Positions 12,229 to 22,680 of a DNA stretch of 64,000 nucleotides are shown here, one piece after another. This stretch comes from Parus major (lineage: Eukaryota > Chordata > Aves > Passeriformes > Paridae). The stretch's first letter is position 1. The number at the start of each line of letters is the position of its first letter. The notes under the pieces were generated by a model. The model was not told the DNA's origin and made no database searches. It saw only the letters and a list, made by a program, of their open reading frames with translations. Position numbers and translations under genes: made by a program. The DNA lies in the NCBI RefSeq assembly GCF_001522545.3, contig NC_031774.1, positions 51,614,269-51,678,268 on the forward strand, in the 5' to 3' direction.

Positions 12229-12842
12229 CAGTTTCTTATTTTCTTTCTTCCCTCTCCNNNNNNNNNNNNNNNNNNNNNNNNNNNNNNNNNNNNNNNNNNN
12301 NNNNNNNNNNNNNNNNNNNNNNNNNNNNNNNNNNNNNNNNNNNNNNNNNNNNNNNNNNNNNNNNNNNNNNNNNNNNNNNNNNNNNNNNNNNNNNNNNNNN
12401 NNNNNNNNNNNNNNNNNNNNNNNNNNNNNNNNNNNNNNNNNNNNNNNNNNNNNNNNNNNNNNNNNNNNNNNNNNNNNNNNNNNNNNNNNNNNNNNNNNNN
12501 NNNNNNNNNNNNNNNNNNNNNNNNNNNNNNNNNNNNNNNNNNNNNNNNNNNNNNNNNNNNNNNNNNNNNNNNNNNNNNNNNNNNNNNNNNNNNNNNNNNN
12601 NNNNNNNNNNNNNNNNNNNNNNNNNNNNNNNNNNNNNNNNNNNNNNNNNNNNNNNNNNNNNNNNNNNNNNNNNNNNNNNNNNNNNNNNNNNNNNNNNNNN
12701 NNNNNNNNNNNNNNNNNNNNNNNNNNNNNNNNNNNNNNNNNNNNNNNNNNNNTTTCTCTTCCTTTTCTCTTCCTTTTCTCTTCCTCTCTTCCTTTTCTCT
12801 TCCTTTTTTTCTCTTCCTTTTTTTCTCTTCCTTTTCTCCCCC
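12229..12842. repeat. Polypyrimidine tract containing an assembly gap
   Basis: The left side (12,229-12,257) is T/C-only apart from one A. The right side (12,753-12,842) is a run of TCTTCCTTTT-type units with almost no purine. The two sides have the same composition, so the gap of Ns between them is almost certainly the unresolved middle of one CT-rich microsatellite. Such tracts can form triplex DNA and are hard to sequence. Frames that appear to cross the gap are artefacts. Confidence 0.9.
12258..12752. other. Assembly gap (495 Ns)
   Basis: All 495 bases are N. The true length is unknown unless the gap size was measured. No sequence can be inferred here beyond the likely CT-rich repeat suggested by both flanks. 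Confidence 0.99.
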
Positions 12843-14163
12843 TATTTCAGAGTGTGGATTAGGCAGCCCAGATTGCATTTTTGTTAGAGTACTTCACGGG
12901 TGCTCAGGAAGGCTGAGCAGTGCCCAGATAAGCCCAATGCTGGTACAAATCATCTCAGAGAAATGGTAAGAGTGTGAGCTGTGCCCTCTTTTTCACAAGG
13001 AGATGGAGAGGAAGAGTCAGCACCACAACAGCTGCTGTCTTTTCTCTCTCTGCAGCTCTTCCCTCTTGCCCTCCATTTGTGTGCTCTTGTCTTTTTTTTT
13101 TTTAGCTCTGGAGGAACAAAGGAGAACAACATCTCCTGTGGCCCATTTAAAATAACCTTTTCCCTTTTTGCCAAAATGGACGGTTGTCACCTCCAGTACC
13201 TCACAAGAGAGTACCTTAAAAGAGAGTGACTTTCCCTGAGAGTCGGTCTTCCTGTAAGCAAGAAAAATAATGAAGCCTGTTTCTCTGCAGATCTATATGT
13301 TCCTCTCATGTAAAGGGCAGTATTGACTTTTAAGTTAATTATACTCAAATCTACTGTTATCTCTGCATAAAGCATAAAATATGTCATGCCCTGCAACTTC
13401 CATGTTCTTCAGCCACTCTGCCTTCCTGACCTCCCCACAGCTGCTCTGCTGCCTTCAGCCTTTCATCCTCCTTTCCATCTTCTCTGCACTTTACAGCCTC
13501 TGTGTTTTTCTGCTGCTCCAGGTTCCTCTTGAGATGGTCTTGTCATTTCCTCCTCCTTTTTAACCCATCCCTTCCCCTGACTTGGTCATTCTCATTGAGG
13601 AGCTGTGTGAGCTGCTGCTGTCAGCACAAATAACAGCAGGGCTGTGGTCCAGCAGTAACAACTCCCAGGACATGGGGAACTCCATGGAAACAGGGCAATA
13701 CCTCACCCCACTCCTCCACAATCGGAGAGCTCACATCCCTTTAACCACAACACCCTCCAGAACTGTGCTCCAGAGATGGGACCCATCAACAGCCCATCTC
13801 CCCTGTAGACCATCTATCCACTAACCCCAGTCCAGCTAGGGAATATCCTTTTCCTGCTGCCTGCCATTGCACAGCTCTTTTGCACAGCTCTGGACAGCAC
13901 AGGGCTCACCCCAGTGCTTGACTGGGGGGACAACAGCTTAACACCAGTACCAGGGCTTACATGACACAGCAGCTAAAGGTGGGAGAACTGAGCCACAGCT
14001 GCTCCAAGGTATTCAGTCAGCCCTTTGCACTGTGCAGTGTACTTCCTCAGTGGCTTCTATCTCTTTTTATACATTTTTAATTGATTAATTTTTCATCCTT
14101 ATCCTAAGATTGCGCGTTTGTGGCAGCCATTATCAGAACCCCATGTTAGCTTCATGTAAAGCT

Positions 14164-14191
14164 ATACTTATTATACTTATTATACTTATTT
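14164..14191. repeat. 9-bp tandem repeat, three copies
   Basis: The unit ATACTTATT is repeated three times head-to-tail without error. It is too short and pure to be anything but a young local duplication. Confidence 0.9.
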
Positions 14192-15613
14192 CCTGGATGA
14201 CATATCTTGAATGTACAGTATCCTTTTATGACTCATATTAAGTCAGACTTCAGACCTTTAGGCCAGGATTTGGTTAGTCCTTCACTGGGCCATAAAGTGG
14301 GCTGCTCAGGGGAGGCTTGTCGGTCCCACCGGTGTGACCACAGTTACACAGCTACATGAGGCTTACTGTTTTTTTCACACTGTTTTTGGCACTGCAATAT
14401 CTTGCCCTATTGCCCTCCAATCCTATGCCTCTCCCTGTCTGTCCATGGCCTGCTGCCCAAGGGTGGCTGTGAGGATCCTGTCTTTGGCCTTCACCCCAAC
14501 AGCACCGCAGTGGTTGTTGTGGATGGTGGTGATGCACTGGTGGACTCACCACTGCACTGTTTCCCTTTTGCTTTGCCCTTACAACATTCCACACAAAATT
14601 CACCCCTGCCACCCCACCCCCTCCCCGCCTCTCTGCTCCCCCAAGGATTTTAAATCAAAGTGATATTCTAGAAACTGGGTGTCAGGAGCAAAATCATCAT
14701 AGGTCAACTTGGGAAAGTCTAAACCATGGTCTCTGCTTCCTGGCCACTGGTTTTTATAAATCCTGTAAGAATTAATTTAAGTCTGAAAGACTTTACTCTC
14801 TATTAAGTGCTCTTGAAATTGGCTAATGGGGGAAAGAAGATTGAAGGGTGAGAGATGTGCATTGCCCAGCTGTTCTCATAAGCTTTATTTCTATAGGAAA
14901 TCAGTATAAAATGTGAAAGGGAGCAAGTCATGTTAAAATAACAGTTGTACTTGATCCTTCACATATTTGATGCTTTTAATACTTCCTCTCCCAATACATT
15001 AAGGAGGACACACAGGGCTGAGATGCTCTGTCTGAAGCCTCGGACTTCATTTGCCAAGCTGAAGTTGAGTTAGCACATTGGAGCCTCTGGGGCTGTGCCT
15101 TGCATCAGAAACAGCACAGCTCGTTATCGTCCCCAGTCCCTGCTCCTGTCAGTCGCTGCACGACTTGATGGTGGGTGACACGTGGAGGGAAACAGGATCT
15201 CTTCCAGAATATGTGAAAAGGTAGGTTTGACATAAGATTAGATCAATAAGAGGAAGATGGATGAGCATTCATTACCTATATTATGGAGGAGACCGTTTTA
15301 GGAGAAGGGAAAGTTTACCTTAGGACATTCGTTCCCCTCCCCTTTGTTGTACAGCTGCTTGTCAGTCTGTTCTTTGGTTGTCACAGCTGGGAGTGTATGT
15401 TCCAAGGTGAACTGTTGCTTATTTCAGTTTGCCTTAAAATGTTGCTTGGCAAACTGAGGTATTTCAGGAGATGATTGATGAGCAATGAAACAAGCACGCA
15501 GCAGGGACAGGCTGGACAGCTGGGATGACTTCAGCCTCAGTCCAGAGCCGATCATTTAAAGGGCAGGATTGGGTCAAAAGGAAAAGGGATGCTAAAGGAA
15601 AAAGAATGAATAA

Positions 15614-15630
15614 GGGAGAGAGAGAGAGAG
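15614..15630. repeat. GA dinucleotide tract
   Basis: A short run of (GA)n on the + strand. GA runs can bind GAGA-type factors, but this one is short and sits in unremarkable DNA. Confidence 0.85.
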
Positions 15631-18600
15631 TGTCAAAGGCTGCCATACAGTAGTCACCATAGTGATGATGAGGGAGGGAGGCAGAAGAGAGGGCAAAGTC
15701 AGTTGACAGTGAAAACATTCAAGGTTTAAAAGGCAGCCTGCTGGCTTTGTGCATGTCTGGGAACCCTAAAGACTGGGCAGGCACCATCTCCAAGCCTTTC
15801 TGCTGCTATTGGTTTAATTCTGTAAAGATTAGTTTCTAGTTATTATCTGGATCATCCTGTAAGAGTTACAATTAACTTTAGTTAAAGAATATTCTCTTTT
15901 GATACAAGTGACCCTCGGCTAAAGCTGACCAACTTTGTGGCGAGGTTGGTATAGGAAAAAATTCCTTGTGGCTTCCTTCTTGTCTTTTAGTAGTGCCTTT
16001 GAGTTGTAAGTGCATTTGCTTGCTGTGAAAGGTGGATTGCACTACTGATGGGATAATTAGAACACGGCTGCACACCAGAAGATCCCAGAAAACACTATAC
16101 TGAGATGCCAGGTACCAATAACAGGAGGCACTGAAAAGAGGAGTCATCCTTGGATATACATTACCACTTTAGAAGAAATTGCATCAATTTAAGACATGAT
16201 TATCCCTTCAGCTGTTTGAGTTGGTCCCCTGCCAAGGTTACCATTGTCACACCACAGCAGTTCCCCTGAGCACTCCTCACCTGTCCCAGGGCGATGTCTG
16301 ACCAGTTCACCTCTGAGACAGGTGAGTTATGTCACAAGCAACTCTGCCAGCCCTGCTAAGGGAAAGCAACAGTTTTTAGGCCAGGAGTTGTAGCTGAAGG
16401 ACAAGGACATTCCTTACACTGCCACAGTTACATTTGCAAGAGGAGAGGCCACCTGACCAAAGCTTTAAATCCATCCCTTCTCATGGGAGAGACATCTGAC
16501 TGCACACCACCAGGCAGTGCCTGTCTCCTTTCAGAATTCAAACTGCAGCTTGATGCCTGAAACTTTGCTTTATTGTGTTAGGTTATTGTTGTTTGTGCTG
16601 TTCCTGTGTCAGCTGATGGAGATGACAAAAGAGGCAGGGGTTAGAGCACTTGACAAAGAGATCCATTCACCTCCTGTCAATCAGCAGAGCATTGAGGCAG
16701 GGCTGGAACTATGCTACAAGAGAAGATCCTGAAGACCTTTCAAAGCTTTTATCTGTTGCATGAACTAATTAGAGATTCTTGAGGGACAACAAAGGGGGAG
16801 AATAATTGTTCCAGATATTACAGTACCTATCTCTGAGTCTCAGCATCCCAAGCCATCCCTATTAATTTAGCTAGTCATGCCTAGACTTGTTCTGTCTTTG
16901 TCTTCTCAGAACTTTATTCCAGACAGCAAGGTTTCTCTGAACTGTGGGGAATGAGAAATATAAGATTAGAGACAAAAATCAGTCTTAGTCCAGTTATTAC
17001 TGGAATACTCCAAGGGCACAAGAATTTGACACTGGTTATTAAGTGTGTTATTGCAACCCTTTGAAGGCTTCAGGTTATGCTGTATTTGCTATGACCCTTT
17101 TACTTGCACCCGTGTCTTTTAATGCTTCATGGTAAAATCATCTGGTGTTGTCTTTTTTCTCTCTTTCTTTAGAAATTTAAAAGTGAATTTTAGATTTTCA
17201 AAACAGTTTTCCTTGACCTTCTTCAATGAGAAAAGCCCTTTGACTATGCCATGAGAAGTCTGGGGATTTTTGTATTTTTGCCTAATTTTTAAGTGTATGG
17301 AATGTACTAGATTTACTTCCTGTTCAATAGATATCCTCACCAGAATATTCCCACTCCATTTGGGTTGTAAAACCAAGCCTACTGTTGCAGGAAAACTGTG
17401 TCAAGCCAAATTAGCTCCCTTTGGTCTCTTCAGCAGATCACAGCATGTCAAAATTCTTGATTCTTGAACCCTGCAGTTCTAGACAGATTTCAGGCTTCCT
17501 GAGCCCTCCTATAGATATCTTAAAATGTGCAGGTGAAGTGCACTGCATGATGGACAATGAACTGTGAACTTGAATCAACAGACAAACACACTGTCCCATG
17601 CTCCTGCATGTTGTTTTTTTTTCATGTTTCAGTACTTTGTGTTATTTGTAGTTTTCATGCACTGACAAGAGTTCAGCCTGCAGCATGGTTGTCTCCAATA
17701 ACCCACCCCTGGGTGTTTATTTTGGCAAATGATAGCTGGTTTGGTGACAGAGATATAAAGGGAAAGGGAAACTGTACAAGTGCAAAGGAGAAAAAACCAG
17801 GAATGAACACGATTAGAAGATGGCTGGTCTTTGGTACAATAGCTTTGACAGCGTAGAAAGAGAACAGTGCTCAGATGGAAAAGCAAGAGCTGGAGGTTAT
17901 AGTGAGAGAGAGACTGGGATGAGGATGGGATCCCTGAGAAATGGAGAGTGAAGTTAAAACAACAGGAAAAATGAGCAGCATGAGAGGAAGTATGGTCCCT
18001 TTTAGGGGAATGCCCATCCAGATGTGCAACACTCCCCATCAGGGCATGGAAAAGCACCCAGGCTGCTGAGCCTCACTGTGCTGCTGTGGTTAAACAGCAG
18101 TGATGCTGTGGTGGCAGGAGGGGAGCTCTTCATCCAGAGCACCCAGACAGCAGCACTGTGAGAAGCTGCTCTCTTAGGTCAAGCAGTAGAAGTCTGTAGA
18201 GTGAATGTAAAGTGTCTCATCTATAAGAATATGAATTACTCTAGACAACACAAAAAATAAAAAAATCAAAAAATCAGTTGTCACTCTCCTTGCCCTCAAC
18301 CCAAAATAGAAATCCACACAAACAAGTGACAATAAGGTTGAAGTTCAGGTGATTCAGAAATTCAGATGACTCAGAAAAATGTCAGAATAAAGATGGTGTT
18401 ACGAAGCAGTCCTTAGTGAGATACTATTCTTTCCAAAGGACTTGAATTTCTTTGATACACAAGATGGACAGAGGACCCCCTAGTAATTTTGTTTTATCTG
18501 CAGTATTTAATGTGTGGTGCCCTACATATTTATTTTGTGTTATCCAGGTTTGTTTGAAAAGCCATCTGATTCCTCCTAAGTAAGGGTGCTATATATTTGT

Positions 18601-18970
18601 TTTTCTGCCTTTTGAATCCCAGCTGGATGGTTCTCTTAGGCAGTAAACAGGATTTTAAAAGAGGGTTTGAGGGATAAGTGCTCTTGGCTTTGGAGGATTT
18701 GAGAGTAACTATGTAAGACCCCTATTCCTCTTACTTTTTGTCAGTAATGTGCTAGCTCAAGTCCTAAAATTTTCCCTCTGGAACCCATCACTGCTGCTCA
18801 TGAGGGCTTCACAAACACTCAATTGGTCTTCATATCAGCTTGGCAAAGGTTTCATTTTGCTCTGTTATTTCTGGGAGAAGTTAGGTGGGGTTTTAGAAAT
18901 AAATTTCATTGTCCATCTTTCGACTTTGATTATAGGGTGCACCTATCCAAGCAAAGACCTTGCCAACAGC

Positions 18971-19043
18971 ATTCTGGTAGTATAATGGATAACACCTTCT
19001 GATTATGAATTGGAGGACTGCAAGTAAGACTCCTGGATAGTGT
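18971..19043 (+). pseudogene. Decayed tRNA-Arg-like sequence
   Basis: A 73-nt stretch aligns without gaps to the layout of a vertebrate tRNA-Arg. TATAATGGATAAC matches the A-box and D-arm region (CAATGGATAAC in tRNA-Arg). TTCTGATTATGAA falls on the anticodon arm, and GACTCCTGG matches the 3' half of the T-arm. It is broken: the T-loop has TAAGACT where TTCGACT is expected, the T-stem is mispaired, and the two acceptor halves pair poorly. It is therefore not a working tRNA. It may be a tRNA pseudogene or the head of an old tRNA-derived SINE. No poly(A) or LINE-like tail is seen just downstream. Confidence 0.5.
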
Positions 19044-19342
19044 TTATTTTGCAGGCTGCATGCTTTTCCCTTCTCATTGAAGGTTTATGAAGCACAGCAT
19101 GTTTAACTTTTCACAATCCTGGATTCTTTACTAGCTGAATGTGCAAGTACCCACTCTTCACCTACTTTCTACAGGGCTTGGTTTCTGTAGCACCAAGTTC
19201 CTCTTTAAGGATAAAGTGAAATACAGATCTGGAAGGCAGGAGTCCCTCCTGCTGCATGCTTCATATCTAAACTTCAGCAGAATGATCTCTTACTCAGAGA
19301 GGTAGCAAATCCTGTGGAAAAAATGTGATTGCATCATAAAAG

Positions 19343-19366
19343 GCTTCAGAATACACATTCTGAAGC
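19343..19366. repeat. Perfect 10-bp hairpin, 4-nt loop
   Basis: GCTTCAGAAT and its exact reverse complement flank the loop ACAC. Pairing does not continue outside the 24 bases, so this is too short for a microRNA precursor. It may be a chance palindrome or a symmetrical binding site. Confidence 0.85.
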
Positions 19367-19579
19367 AGGGCAGAAGGGATATCAGACAAACTGAAGTTCC
19401 ACACACAGGCTTAATATTAGTGCTTTCTCAGTTCCCCAGTCACATTGTTGTTACTAGATTTTGATATAAGTGGTAGAAGTAGAAATGGAATGACAAATAC
19501 ACTTAGCAGAACTGATATCAATTCACTGCAAAATATATAAATTGTGAGCAATAAAGTCAGATTATTTCACTGGATTTAC

Positions 19580-19606
19580 TCTGGGTTTGCCCTAGTGTAA
19601 CCCAGA
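19580..19606. repeat. 8-bp inverted repeat, 11-nt loop
   Basis: TCTGGGTT and AACCCAGA are exact complements around an 11-base loop. It lies about 215 bp from the hairpin at 19,343. No function is inferred. Confidence 0.8.
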
Positions 19607-20680
19607 ACAGACTGTGGTCCAGTGGGTATGAGAGAAGTGAGACTTTAAAGAAATAAATCTCACCTATTTCAAGTTTTATTAGCTTCTATTTCCATTGTGC
19701 CTTGCAATTTTTATATTTGTCGTCTACTGAAGCTTGCCTAGATGAAAGATTTAGTCTTCATTGTATTACAGAGTTTTTGTAAAGAGTAGATGATGTTTTT
19801 AAAAAGCTGAGAATAGACAATACATGTAATTGTTTATAGGGAGCTTACTCTTGGCTCAATTTAGCCTTTAGCGTGACAAAGAGCTTTATCCAAGAGCATA
19901 ATGAATCTATATGGTATTGCCAAGCTGAATAATTTAAAAATAATGAGTCAGATCTTTAAAAAAGAGTAGGAAAAGGACTTCTGGTTATAATGTTTAGGAG
20001 TGAATATATGTTCAATTAGTTTTGCTTTGCCTCCTGATTCCTTAGCCTTTGCAGTGTGCTCAGTTTATATTTTTAAGCTTCTATCTATAACCATGAGAGC
20101 AGAAAAATTACTGCCTTTTTGTTTAAATGAAAGAAAGATGGGAGATTTTTACCTAATCACATCATTCCAAGAGCTGGTACTCTGAGGAAAAAGCCTCAAA
20201 TATCACAAAACTTACGATAAAGATTTGCAATTTGTAGCTCCTCAGATGTGTCTGAGGTTTAGAAATGCCCTTCTTATAAATAAAAAACTTCCTGAGGTCT
20301 ATAAAAGATGCAAAGCTATATTTCAGCAGCAAAACCATTAGAAATAACTTCTCGTTCTGCAGGGAAAGATGCAGATGGCCACCTTCTCTCTCCACAGCCT
20401 CAGAAATGGGAGGTCCAGCTAATGAGAAATAGTTCTGTTCTCAGCTGAGTCGACAGCCTGTTACCACAGTATGGATTGGGAGTTACTCCAGGAGAGTGAC
20501 TGCAAACACCACAGCTTTCCACTTTGCATCGAAAGACCAGAATGTTTCCTGATACCTGGGGAAACTGGAGGAGGGAGGGATACTGGGTTTTGGCTTTTTG
20601 ACTGTGTAGTATCTTAAACAGCCCAGGAGAGGTTTAGGGCCTCTTTCTGCTCTGGATCAAGCTGGTGTCAGTCTGCAGCA

Positions 20681-20862
20681 ATTGCACAAAGACAAATTAG
20701 CATTCCCCAGGTAAGAACGAGGCCAAAGAATAATTTGTTTTTGGTGGCTTTTAATTCAGTGCAAAGATGACGTAAGATTTTTGCGTTTTAACTTGCATCT
20801 CTCGGCAACAGAGGAGCATTTAATTCAGGATGTGAAAGCATTTTTCTTAGCAGCTGGAGCAG
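20681..20862. promoter_or_regulatory. Candidate non-coding regulatory element
   Basis: A block dense in binding-site words: ATTGCACAAAG, CAAATTAG, GCTTTTAATTC, TGACGTAA (CRE/PAR-bZIP-like, near 20,768) and CATTTAATTC. It contains no repeat I can recognise. The mixture of homeodomain and bZIP words is typical of vertebrate enhancers, but single-sequence evidence is weak. Confidence 0.22.
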
Positions 20863-21989
20863 GCACTGAGGACTGAACTCAAGAAAGTAGTACAGGATCA
20901 GAAAAAGGCTCTTTTGTATCTCTCTGGGATACAAACTAGGAAGGATGAAAAAGTGAAGGACCCGGGAACAGCTGTGGTGTGACCTAGTGAATGGTGAAGT
21001 CCCATTGTTTCAGCTCCCTAAGAGTCCTGAGAGTTCAGCTATTCCATCTGAGGCTGAACAGAGCATCTCCTTGTCCTCAAACCCACTGACAACATTTGCC
21101 TGCTTTTGTTAAAGTGAGAAGGTTGTCCTTAGAATATTCTGGGGCTCCTTTAGCTCCATCTGCTAAAATTACAAGAGTGCCTGGACTTGCCTGCAGTTTG
21201 ACAACAGGTTCTGTTCTATTATTATCTGTTCTTATGAACAAATAAATGCAAAATTCATTTTGATTTGCAAAGAATCCTTGTTTTCTACACTGGTAGCAGA
21301 TTACTAACATACAGCAGTATGTCCTGTAAACTGACCTCTCCTTAAATCTTCCGCTGCTCCAAAGGTTCTTTATGGAGCTGCAGCCTAAGCAACCTTTCTG
21401 AGTTTCAAGGGCAGCTAGAACCAAGTGTTGCCCCCTTCTTCTCCTATTTCAGCAGGGAGATGCCTGTGACAGAGACACCATCCCATGGCTACAGCAGATG
21501 AGCACTGCTGGGAGAAGTAGCTCATATATTTACAGTGGGAAACCTTCAGGCCAGTTTTGTCAGGCACACTCCTTTCCAATCATCTGAAGGCTCCAAGGGA
21601 ATTTTTCTAACACTCCTAGCTCAGACCTTTGCAGAATCTTAGCTAGTAATCCACCACTTCTACAATGGGTCTTTCAGCATCTGGAAGAGCAGGAAGGGCT
21701 ACTTCTCTGGTGGCCATGGCTCTTGTGTGGGCTGGTGCCAACAGAACTTGTCTATTATCCCCCCAATACCAAAACAGCAGCCTCTGCAGTGGATTTGTAG
21801 AAGATTATATCCAGTAATTGAAGACACAATGTCCAACAGGTCTGTCTGGCTTTCTTTTGCTCCTTGAGCTTTCATGGGGGCCTGCACCCAAAAATCTTAA
21901 TAGTCCTTCCTGGTTAAGAAACTCAAAATAGTTCCCTTAGCAGGGTACCTCTCTTCCAAATGCTGCACGTGAAAGACTCACAGCTCTTG

Positions 21990-22190
21990 AATCATTGCTG
22001 CCTCGTGCTAATCATTGCAACTGGGTTCTTTCTAGCCCTCGTTAATTACTGCCTAGCTTATATATAACCCCCTCACACTGCAATCACAGAGCTAGTAAAG
22101 ATTATGCAAATGCTGATTAGGGTGTAATGTGGCTTGCAGAGCATTCATCATAACCAGTAAGAAGGGAGAAGAAGAGAAGCTTGATTCATA
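21990..22190. promoter_or_regulatory. Candidate enhancer with perfect octamer
   Basis: It contains a perfect POU octamer ATGCAAAT at 22,104-22,111 followed by CTGATTAGG. GTTAATTAC and GCTAATCATTGC (homeodomain-type words) lie 5'. Octamer and TAAT sites in close array are typical of POU/homeodomain enhancers. No repeats are seen here. The call is inferred from motifs only. Confidence 0.25.
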
Positions 22191-22658
22191 GGGGCTAGGC
22201 TGAAACTGTCCAGAGAGCAGTTGGATTTTACATTTTTACTTGAAAACTGAGAATATTTGATATAGAGAATGCTGAAACTCAGCAAGGAAAAGATTTTAAT
22301 ATAATCATGCTTCCCTGAAGATACATTTAAACTAGATACCTGCCCTTGGGTTTTAACAATGCAGCAGGTGGGGGTTGCTAAGACAGCCAGTTGTTTTCAT
22401 CCCAAGACATCCCCCTCTCTTCCCAATACCACCTGGAGCACTTTTAGTCATTTTGTTCATATTCACAGGTCGGAAACCTCCCAACCCCTGTGATAAAAAA
22501 CTATACTTGAAAGTAAAATAATTCTAAATATCATCCAGTGAATATGCTGATGTCTCCTAACTCTCAAGACCCAGGTGGATAAATAGAATCCAGCTCAGAC
22601 GTATCTTCAGACAAACAGCTGGGTAATTATTGCCTCTCTAGAGTTACCTCATTTTATG

Positions 22659-22680
22659 CATTCTGTCATGAGACAGAATG
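22659..22680. repeat. Perfect 9-bp hairpin, 4-nt loop
   Basis: CATTCTGTC and GACAGAATG are exact complements around ATGA. It is a third small perfect hairpin in this region, and its arms share the ATTCTG word with the hairpin at 19,343. Confidence 0.85.

Larger units (their letters stand above)
12843..18970. other. Intronic or intergenic DNA
   Basis: No supportable gene is present. Frames of 80-140 codons (for example 17,629-18,057 on the minus strand) are Ser/His/Leu-rich, without motifs or splice signals. A 9-bp tandem repeat and a GA tract are listed separately. Confidence 0.5.

Noticed and set aside
12066..12969. Frames of 214-273 codons near 12.1-13.0 kb on both strands
   Set aside because: Most of each frame is translated Ns, and the remainder is a CT/GA simple repeat.
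17629..18057. 142-codon minus-strand frame
   Set aside because: Its composition is Ser/His/Leu/Cys-rich, with no motif and no splice signals. It reads like chance translation.
19343..19366. microRNA precursor
   Set aside because: The stem is only 10 bp and does not extend into the flanks. A precursor needs roughly 22 or more paired bases per arm.
21077..21424. 115-codon minus-strand frame
   Set aside because: No recognised motif, Cys positions without pattern, and no convincing splice borders.
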